Assembly (NCBI RefSeq): GCF_000016605.1 | Contig: NC_009440.1 | Coordinates: 434,001 to 498,000 of the forward strand | Source of the DNA: Metallosphaera sedula DSM 5348 | GTDB taxonomy: Archaea; Thermoproteota; Thermoprotei_A; Sulfolobales; Sulfolobaceae | DNA: 64,000 bases | Direction of reading: 5' to 3' | Position numbers and translations under genes: made by a program | In this document: positions 58,317 through 64,000 of the stretch, piece after piece | Layout of the letters: each line of letters begins with the position of its first letter | Numbering within the stretch: the stretch's first letter is position 1 | Notes under the pieces: model-generated | The model's input: the letters and a program-made list of their open reading frames with translations, nothing else | The model's database searches: none | Told to the model about the DNA's origin: nothing

Positions 58317-58372
58317 GTGGGCTATTACTTGATCAACATAAAAATGTTTCGGCTTTAACTTCAGGAATTTAC

Positions 58373-58975
58373 TTAATCATGTAAAAGAGAGTGGAGCCAT
58401 CCCAGGAGGGGCCTTTGATCCATAACAAAATTGGTGAAGTATCTCCATCTCGGCGGTACCTTACAATTGGAGGAAAAGGGAGTTACCAGTGCGCCTAAGG
58501 GAAACCTCTTGGAGTACTCGAGGAGTTGTCCATAGTTGTAAAACGATACCTTAGCCTCCACTGGAATCCTGTTTTCCACCAGCAGGTCAGGGGTATTGTG
58601 ATACCTTTCTCTCGTAAGCTTGAATAGGGACTCAAAGGTCTTTACATGCCTCTCAACCTTGAACTGGGAAGATAATGTTCTATACACAAACTCCTCGAAA
58701 ACGTAGCCCATTACCCTATTCAGGGATAGAATCCTTGCCTTTCCTGGATAGGCAAGTGCAGGGAGGAGGTTGACCTCTATACCCGTGAACTGTGAGAGTC
58801 TTTTAATCTGCTCCACCAGGGAGGCCTCCTCTCTCGATAGGTGAAAGACAGGATTCTCAAGGTTTGTGTTACCGGAGACTACGGAAACTAGGGGGCCCTC
58901 AACAAAGACTAGTACCTGACCATTCTCGTCAGGATAGAGTTCCCCCTTAACAAGTGAGTATCTGAAAACATGCAC
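58373..58975 (-). CDS. Predicted PD-(D/E)xK nuclease-like protein
   Basis: A 200-residue protein. The C-terminal half holds [14 protein letters not shown], a helix with Glu as in the nuclease core, then [20 protein letters not shown] with the P-D ... E-A-K pattern, and [14 protein letters not shown], the usual Gln/Tyr helix. The first half is beta-rich and unrecognised. This is consistent with the restriction-endonuclease-like fold. It is 21 bases downstream of the 58997 gene, on the same strand. A DNA repair or defence role is possible. Confidence 0.6.
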   Translation of the reverse strand: MHVFRYSLVKGELYPDENGQVLVFVEGPLVSVVSGNTNLENPVFHLSREEASLVEQIKRLSQFTGIEVNLLPALAYPGKARILSLNRVMGYVFEEFVYRTLSSQFKVERHVKTFESLFKLTRERYHNTPDLLVENRIPVEAKVSFYNYGQLLEYSKRFPLGALVTPFSSNCKVPPRWRYFTNFVMDQRPLLGWLHSLLHD

Positions 58976-58996
58976 ATGATAAATCCTTTCCCCGGT

Positions 58997-59458
58997 TTAA
59001 AGTGTTTCACCTTCTCCCGTTCTGCGGAATTTTCTCCAGATCTCGATCCTCTTTAACGAAGCCTTTGGATCCCTGAGACTAACCCCTAGTTGCTCCCTCT
59101 GTTCATCCTCACAACCAACGCAATCATATAGTACCCATCCTCCCTGAAATTCCCACGAATCATAGTACTCTATGGCCCTCCATCCCCTCCTCGTGATCAT
59201 GGCCCTCAACTCATGTAAGTCCATGACCGGAAAGGCCACATATTCTCTTAGCTTAAGGTAACCGATTCCCATCCTTTCCAGATTCTTTGGATGTATTAGT
59301 ATGGTGACCTGAGAGTGAATGGGGTCTATGTCGGACATCTTCACAATCTCTACCACATTGTCCTGGGATACGTAAACCGCCACATTCTCGACATCCTGAA
59401 ATAGGTCCCTCAGGTAATCCCAATCAGGAAGCTTTGACCCTAGGAGCCATGATATCAT
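58997..59458 (-). CDS. Hypothetical protein, 153 residues
   Basis: A soluble protein with a Cys pair (YDCVGCEDEQREQLG) and a charged C-terminus (LKRIEIWRKFRRTGEGETL). It precedes the predicted nuclease gene by 21 bases, suggesting a two-gene operon. No family recognised. Confidence 0.6.
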   Translation of the reverse strand: MISWLLGSKLPDWDYLRDLFQDVENVAVYVSQDNVVEIVKMSDIDPIHSQVTILIHPKNLERMGIGYLKLREYVAFPVMDLHELRAMITRRGWRAIEYYDSWEFQGGWVLYDCVGCEDEQREQLGVSLRDPKASLKRIEIWRKFRRTGEGETL

Positions 59459-59554
59459 GAACCGTTTTAACCCTTTTACCCAATAAAGTTAAACAATGAT
59501 GACGTGACGGTTTACTGAACGATGAAGAACGTTTCCCATATCTGACCTTCACGT

Positions 59555-60202
59555 TTACCCCAGCTTCACTGCAGCTAGCAAAAATGCGAAGGATAGAAAG
59601 GAAACGCTAAGGTTGTCATCTAGGATAGGCAGTACTTCCACCGCGGTGGCAATGACTGCGGAAAGGAGCCCTGGTACCGACAGAAGTAGATATCCTAGGG
59701 GTGCCGTCAGGATAAGCATTCCCACCGATCCCCAAAATCCTTTAAACCTCCTTCCATACACGTAGTTTCTCACTATCCCAGTAACCCCATCCCCGAAGGA
59801 CATGAAGATTAGGGGTAACAACGCCACATATAGGTACTTGTTACCCAACTCCCAGAAGGTGGGCTCGAGAATCCACATTACCAGGAGAACAGTGCCGAAG
59901 GAGAAGGAGAAGAAGATCTCGCCCATATTATCAGACTCTTGGAACCACGACATGGGTTGCCTTAATCTCCTGATCAGCAGGTAACCCATCATGAGATAAG
60001 AGGCAACTATCACAACAAGGGGAGATGAGAGCAGGAAGGGAGATGTTACAGCAACTACTCCCCCTCCTGCCATATGTATGAACTTTCTTGCCACATACGT
60101 GTTTGTTTTTTTCGCGACAACCTTAGAAAGTTTCAGGGTCACGAGTGCTACCCAAACCACGTAAATGATCCCTATTATTGCGTCCTTGAATGTTAAGAGC
60201 AT
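59555..60202 (-). CDS. Dolichol kinase / CTP-dependent lipid kinase-like membrane protein
   Basis: A 215-residue protein with about six membrane helices. The motifs RKFIHMAGGG at about 40, SFGDGVTGIVRNYVYG at about 136 and KGFWGSVGM at about 154 match the dolichol kinase / phosphatidate cytidylyltransferase family. It may phosphorylate dolichol or geranylgeraniol for lipid or glycan synthesis, which fits the many S-layer-type glycoproteins here. Confidence 0.72.
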   Translation of the reverse strand: MLLTFKDAIIGIIYVVWVALVTLKLSKVVAKKTNTYVARKFIHMAGGGVVAVTSPFLLSSPLVVIVASYLMMGYLLIRRLRQPMSWFQESDNMGEIFFSFSFGTVLLVMWILEPTFWELGNKYLYVALLPLIFMSFGDGVTGIVRNYVYGRRFKGFWGSVGMLILTAPLGYLLLSVPGLLSAVIATAVEVLPILDDNLSVSFLSFAFLLAAVKLG

Positions 60203-60276
60203 CCGACACTAAAGTAGTATTGGGGATTAAAAGATTTGGCTATTTCCATGAGCCTTTTGCAAATTGTTAAGTTTAC

Positions 60277-60690
60277 CTAAATTTTTCTTTTGATTCTTTC
60301 TAATCTTAGGTCCTCTTCCAGTCCCTTGAGGAATCCACTCAACCATTTTTCCAACAGAGGAGCTGAGAAGTGTTCCATCCAGCCCTCATACTCAAGCCTG
60401 ATCCTAACTTCACCCTGACCTATAGAGAAAATTAACCTCCCAGTACCCACATCATTACCGTGGGACACGGTATACGGATATGTTACCTCAGTGTTAGAAA
60501 CAAATACATTTCCCTTAATTTCATGGTCGAAAAACATGTACCTCGCCATACCTGAAAATGACTTTCCTGATACCTCGAGTCTCTTAATTGTCGGGAAAAG
60601 CTTTGGGATGACAAACCCAGGGTCGGATAGGATTACTCTAACGGCCTCAGGAGTATGAGATGTCGGTATATTTCTGGAAATTATTAACAT
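60277..60690 (-). CDS. DUF3211-like SRPBCC-fold protein
   Basis: A 137-residue protein with the pattern of a helix-grip (START/Bet v1) fold: SHTPEAVRVILSDPGFVIPKLFP at the N-terminus, beta-strands in the middle, and the long C-terminal helix LEKWLSGFLKGLEEDLRLER. Such small proteins are widespread in Sulfolobales, probably binding a hydrophobic ligand. Ligand unknown. Confidence 0.6.
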   Translation of the reverse strand: MLIISRNIPTSHTPEAVRVILSDPGFVIPKLFPTIKRLEVSGKSFSGMARYMFFDHEIKGNVFVSNTEVTYPYTVSHGNDVGTGRLIFSIGQGEVRIRLEYEGWMEHFSAPLLEKWLSGFLKGLEEDLRLERIKRKI

Positions 60691-60857
60691 AAGGTTATCA
60701 TAGTTATTATAAGATTCAAACTTTTTAAACTTTCCTATTATTTAACCTAAAAGTCGAATAATGGAGTTATGATAAGAAAAACTATTGGATTGGCGAAATA
60801 TGCATTAATGGTACATAGTACAAGTGTGTGACGAACGAGATTTTTCCGGTAGCCGGG

Positions 60858-61631
60858 TTAAGTTGGACACTCTGACGCAAGAGGACCCGCAGCCTCTAAG
60901 GTAGCATTTTGAATAAGTTGCGCTCCCTGGATTATTTGAGTGAACTGATCGATGTGAGTCAGAACGTATTCTGGACTATAACCTGACAGGATATTTGGAT
61001 TAACTATGGGCGTTGTTACAATGTATGTTCCTCCAGGTCCAGAGATAAGTATTGCAAAGTTGAGATGGGGAGGGTTAACGTAGAGTGCAGAGGGTTTTCC
61101 GTAGCTGGTCACTGGGACCTGGGTTTCGTACTTTATGATTAGTTGAGAAACCTGTGGCGGTAATCCCATCTGAGAGTATTCTTGCGTTAGAATTTGCTCT
61201 CCGGCCTGAACCAGTTGGCTCTCCGGTATCGGTGTGCCGTTGTAGGAGGCGTTCAGATACTCGTTATAGACGTAGGCGACGTAGAACTGCACGACCGATG
61301 TGGAATTAAACTGAGTAAAAATTAGACCAGGGATACTGGCCGGGCTATGTAGGGGGTCAGAGTAATGCAATTGATAGCTAAAGTTTCCATAGTTCTTCAG
61401 AGCATCATAGATAGACCATGAGGCTGCAGCTCCAACTGGACAACCTATCCAGGACTGCTCCACAATAATGATTTTCCCCTTTGGGGCTAGATCCTGGTTG
61501 CTGATTTTTACGAATTGACCTGCTGGGATAGACTGTGCACTGGTTACATAAATTCTTGAAAAGTAGAGAGAGAGAAAACTTACTACTACAACTATAACCG
61601 CGACTATGGCGAGTATTCTAGAGCTATACAC
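60858..61631 (-). CDS. DUF929-family exported thioredoxin-like protein
   Basis: A 257-residue protein with a membrane anchor (about 5-27) and an outer domain with VEQSWIGCPVGAAASWSIY, where Cys stands alone in the place of a thioredoxin CxxC, and N-glycosylation sites; another Cys is near the end (ASECPT). DUF929 proteins are typical of Sulfolobales. GTG at 61631 is the start; TTTATAATA about 25 bases upstream supports a leaderless message. The single cysteines could form a disulfide between them. Function unknown; a role in extracytoplasmic redox maturation has been considered for this fold. Confidence 0.65.
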   Translation of the reverse strand: MYSSRILAIVAVIVVVVSFLSLYFSRIYVTSAQSIPAGQFVKISNQDLAPKGKIIIVEQSWIGCPVGAAASWSIYDALKNYGNFSYQLHYSDPLHSPASIPGLIFTQFNSTSVVQFYVAYVYNEYLNASYNGTPIPESQLVQAGEQILTQEYSQMGLPPQVSQLIIKYETQVPVTSYGKPSALYVNPPHLNFAILISGPGGTYIVTTPIVNPNILSGYSPEYVLTHIDQFTQIIQGAQLIQNATLEAAGPLASECPT

Positions 61632-61816
61632 GGTATAAAGAGCTTTTTAGCTATTATAAATGTTTTTTCGAAAGTAGAACAAGAAATTATTGAATCGTTT
61701 TAGTCAAGCTTTAGCTAGAAATTTATGGACAGGAGATTATCAGGTGTTAGTGCTAAGTACTCATTCATGAAAAGATAACTTGACGAAAGAAAACAGAGTT
61801 GTAGGGACCTACCTTG

Positions 61817-62797
61817 TTATATCTCGTGGGGCTCCCTCCCTACGGTGAAATCCGTGACCCCAGTGAACCTATCTAGAAAATACTCCTTAATCTTCTCCCC
61901 AGTCTCAATAAATTCGACGACAAGCTTGGCCAGTCCAGGCCCTACCTCAGCACCGTACCCATCTAAACCGCCTGCGTAAAGAATTTTGTCCGTCATGGGA
62001 CCGTAAGCTGGTCTCATGTCTGGCGTCCCCTCACAGAACTCTCCGGCCGTGTAAAGGGGATGAAGAGATCCTAGTCTCTCCCTTGCCCTGTCCAAGACTT
62101 CATTCTCGTCCACAGGAATCCTTCTCCCAGGGGGAGACTCTATGGCCCTTCCGTCCCCCACAATGGCTATTCCTGTTCCAAGACCCAGGAGAGGTCTAGA
62201 GTAAAACCCTTTCTCATAGTCATATATGAAGTGGTTTCCCAATTCCTTGACCCCGCTGGCCACAAGGGTCGCCCAACAGTAATAGCTCTTCGTCTTCACC
62301 CCAAGGAGACATGGGTTCCACGGTCCCGCAACTACTAGATACTTATCGGCATGAATCTCCTTCCCATCCAAATAGACTTTCTCCTTAAGTAGGTCAATCT
62401 TAGCCTTTCCCCTCACAAACGGAACTGAGGATATTAGCCTTGAGATGTAAACAAGCCTATCTCCGCCCCTCGCAACTATACCATTAGCTTTGAGCCAGCT
62501 CACGTGTTCCTCCCTTATCTCTACGCCTGCTCTTTCCCAGGAATTCAGGATTTCACTGTCGACCTTACCAAGGGTTATTGAGATGAACTCCTTCATCGGG
62601 ACTGAAAACTCTCTGTAGAAATCCAGGCTCATCCTCGCAAGCTCAATGTCCCTGTCCTTAAGAAGTAGGGAATGTATCAGACTAGGGAAGACTCTCCTTT
62701 CTCCTGACTCTATCACCTTGACCTCGTGACCTTTTCTCCTCAATAGGTGATAGAGTGAGCTTCCCAGAATACCTCTTCCAACTATTACGATCTTCAA
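61817..62797 (-). CDS. FAD-dependent oxidoreductase of the D-amino acid oxidase family
   Basis: A protein of 326 residues starting at TTG 62797 with the FAD motif KIVIVGRGILGSSLYHLL (G-x-G-x2-G), VVAGPW at about 162, GLGTGIAIVGDGRA, and near the end YAGGLDGYGAEVGPGLAK. This is the DAO/glycine oxidase-like fold; the C-terminal RPAYGPM stretch is usual for substrate/FAD contacts. A longer frame begins at 62938 but would cover the divergent gene's start and promoter, and CTTATATCTT 25-34 bases upstream supports the TTG as a leaderless start. Substrate unknown. Confidence 0.7.
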   Translation of the reverse strand: MKIVIVGRGILGSSLYHLLRRKGHEVKVIESGERRVFPSLIHSLLLKDRDIELARMSLDFYREFSVPMKEFISITLGKVDSEILNSWERAGVEIREEHVSWLKANGIVARGGDRLVYISRLISSVPFVRGKAKIDLLKEKVYLDGKEIHADKYLVVAGPWNPCLLGVKTKSYYCWATLVASGVKELGNHFIYDYEKGFYSRPLLGLGTGIAIVGDGRAIESPPGRRIPVDENEVLDRARERLGSLHPLYTAGEFCEGTPDMRPAYGPMTDKILYAGGLDGYGAEVGPGLAKLVVEFIETGEKIKEYFLDRFTGVTDFTVGREPHEI

Positions 62798-62830
62798 CGA
62801 GTTTTTGAAACCCTTGGAAGATATAAGATT
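62798..62830. promoter_or_regulatory. 33-base divergent core-promoter region
   Basis: Two leaderless genes start 34 bases apart and face away from each other. The minus-strand TATA (CTTATATCTT) lies at about 62822-62831 and the plus-strand TATA (GTTTTTGAAA) at about 62801-62810. The two preinitiation complexes would overlap, so the genes could exclude each other's transcription. Confidence 0.5.
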
Positions 62831-63646
62831 ATGGAAGTCTTTGAGGGCTTCATGCTTGAGCACAGGGATGTTATCTGGTCGGTTAAGGGATGCTACCATC
62901 CCGACGGTTACGCTGTTGCAACGCCCAGGTACTTTCAAGGAAGGAAAGTGAAAACATTGAGGGAGGGAATGGAAATAGTGAGGACTTACTTTCCAAGTTA
63001 CCTACGACACGTAAGCGAAATAGGATTCGAGGTCCCTCTAGTGCCATTAAGGGAGAGCAAGGTCCTGAACCCCTTTACTAAGAGGGTGGATGACAAGTTA
63101 TTGCGGGAGTTCTTGGCTTTCTTTCGGAATACTGGAGTCACTGGTAGTTACCTCTACTTAGGGGAGGGGAAAGACTTTGACCTGTTGAGCACCAATCTGG
63201 AGAACTACCAAGTTCTAGCTGAGCTTAGAAGGAGGAGGGTTACAACATCCTTGGATGAACTCAATCCCACGGAGGTAGAGGGACTTAACCCTCAGGACTT
63301 CGTCAACCTAAAGCTACATAGGGTACTGGAAGGGAAATTCAAGGGGCGACCTTACACCTTCAAAATAGTGGAATGTGAGGATTTTGGTGAAGTGACACAC
63401 ACCGAGAGATTTGATAATGTGCTCAGGGTAGAGAAGGCCTTAAAGCCGTTTTCCCTTCCTGCGAAATACCTGGCTTCAGAGGGAATAGTTCTGACTAGCT
63501 TTAGAACCAGGTTCACTGAAATACCAGAGGGTACAGTTCTCAGGGTGAGGGGGTTCCTCCTCCATAGAAGGGGTTTCCTAGACCTGGACCTTGACCTTGC
63601 GAAGGAGGTGAAAATACTAGAGTTTGGGAAAGGGAGTGCAACCTAG
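62831..63646 (+). CDS. Predicted nucleotidyltransferase (COG1665-like)
   Basis: A 271-residue archaeal protein opening with MEVFEGFMLEHRD and WSVKGCYHPDGY, conserved among Sulfolobales. KDFDLLSTN at about 115 provides the Asp pair of a nucleotidyltransferase-like site. A substrate is not known. It is divergent from the FAD oxidoreductase. Confidence 0.62.
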   Translation: MEVFEGFMLEHRDVIWSVKGCYHPDGYAVATPRYFQGRKVKTLREGMEIVRTYFPSYLRHVSEIGFEVPLVPLRESKVLNPFTKRVDDKLLREFLAFFRNTGVTGSYLYLGEGKDFDLLSTNLENYQVLAELRRRRVTTSLDELNPTEVEGLNPQDFVNLKLHRVLEGKFKGRPYTFKIVECEDFGEVTHTERFDNVLRVEKALKPFSLPAKYLASEGIVLTSFRTRFTEIPEGTVLRVRGFLLHRRGFLDLDLDLAKEVKILEFGKGSAT

Positions 63647-64000
63647 ACACCATGAATCCGAAGGTGAAACCATTGGTAATGATTGTGAGTATTTCCATAC
63701 CCACTTGGTCTGGAACATATTTGCCTCCCAGACCCAGTTGACTTTGAAGCAACATGAGGTTCCTTATCCTGCTATATTCCCCTCCTAAATAATAGGTGAG
63801 GGGGATGATGTTCAGAAAGGGTACTTGATTAATGACCGAAAACACCAACAATACTAGGAACATCTTCAATTGGTTATCCCGTGGAGGGGTCAGAATCCTC
63901 AGATTCTGGTATCCATACAGGTAGACAGGGGAGTTCACAGGGTGCGACTCCACGTAAGTCCTAAACTTCTCCAAAGTGGAGGAGTAAATAGAGTTTGCCT
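63540..64000 (-). CDS. Membrane protein, 5' end outside the window
   Basis: The minus-strand frame is open to the window edge (ANSIYSSTLEKFRTY precedes a TTG at 63974), so the start probably lies beyond 64000. It has a hydrophobic stretch KMFLVLLVFSVINQVPFLNIIPL and a second one near GMEILTIITNGFTFGFMV, like small DUF4234-type membrane proteins. The last 35 codons overlap the 3' end of the COG1665-like gene and are Gly/Pro/Ser-rich, so a different real end is possible if the sequence carries an error. Confidence 0.45.
   Translation of the reverse strand, partial: ANSIYSSTLEKFRTYVESHPVNSPVYLYGYQNLRILTPPRDNQLKMFLVLLVFSVINQVPFLNIIPLTYYLGGEYSRIRNLMLLQSQLGLGGKYVPDQVGMEILTIITNGFTFGFMVSRLHSLSQTLVFSPPSQGQGPGLGNPFYGGGTPSP

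Overview
The window looks like a chromosomal segment of a thermoacidophilic, iron-oxidising archaeon of the Sulfolobales, most probably Metallosphaera or a close relative. The sequence supports this with AT-rich archaeal TATA boxes placed about 25-30 bases upstream of many start codons (leaderless transcripts), GGTGA-type ribosome sites inside operons, S-layer-like Thr-rich glycoproteins, and the characteristic pairing of a fox (ferrous iron oxidation) cluster with a cbsAB-soxLN respiratory cluster. The genus is inferred from gene order as I remember it, not from a search.

Layout. 1-9.5 kb: fox region, with foxB (subunit II), a small membrane protein, a CbsA-like cytochrome b and the start of a CbsB-like protein on the minus strand, then two collinear heme-copper subunit I genes (foxA, foxA') on the plus strand, a Cys-containing putative regulator and a four-CBS protein. 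9.8-14.8 kb: a ferredoxin-type FAD reductase, a HEPN/MNT pair and a copper regulon (copT, divergent copM-copA; copM has only 55 codons). 15-20 kb: M20 peptidase, a second MNT with a decayed HEPN-like partner, a DUF234 ATPase behind a triplicated TATA repeat, ureohydrolase and folate cyclo-ligase family genes. 20-30 kb: soxN-soxL cytochrome b/Rieske pair, a duplicated cbsA broken by one amber codon, intact cbsA-cbsB, a P3-type proton ATPase and a second copy of the Cys-containing regulator. 30.4-33.2 kb: four-subunit 2-oxoacid:ferredoxin oxidoreductase. 33.3-37.2 kb: U32 / beta-lactamase-fold / two radical-SAM genes that look like the heme b pathway (AhbD and AhbC). 37.3-39.2 kb: a SPASM radical-SAM maturase-like gene with a structured leader and a tiny ORF, then a third copy of the regulator. 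39.4-42.4 kb: two ParA/MinD-like ATPases (one fused to half of a beta-lactamase-fold protein) flanking an R2-like di-iron protein. 42.4-48.8 kb: ABC exporter, ferritin-VIT1 iron/manganese exporter and two-subunit 2-oxoacid:ferredoxin oxidoreductase. 48.9-64 kb: mostly housekeeping and hypothetical genes (molybdenum hydroxylase large subunit, nitrilase, CBS-HPF fusion, HDAC-like hydrolase, purT, dolichol-kinase-like, DUF929, and others).

How it fits together. The region concentrates electron entry (fox, cbsAB-soxLN), heme supply (radical-SAM genes), iron and copper handling (VIT1 exporter, CopA/CopM/CopT), proton export (P3 ATPase) and reductant use (two ferredoxin oxidoreductases, ferredoxin reductase). 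The most interesting items are: mosaic, ongoing gene conversion in both foxA/foxA' and cbsA/cbsA2; a family of three small proteins with one N-terminal Cys plus C-x2-C-x5-C placed beside the respiratory genes; a radical-SAM/SPASM gene preceded by a candidate precursor peptide or start-codon-sequestering RNA; and an in-frame ParA/beta-lactamase chimera.
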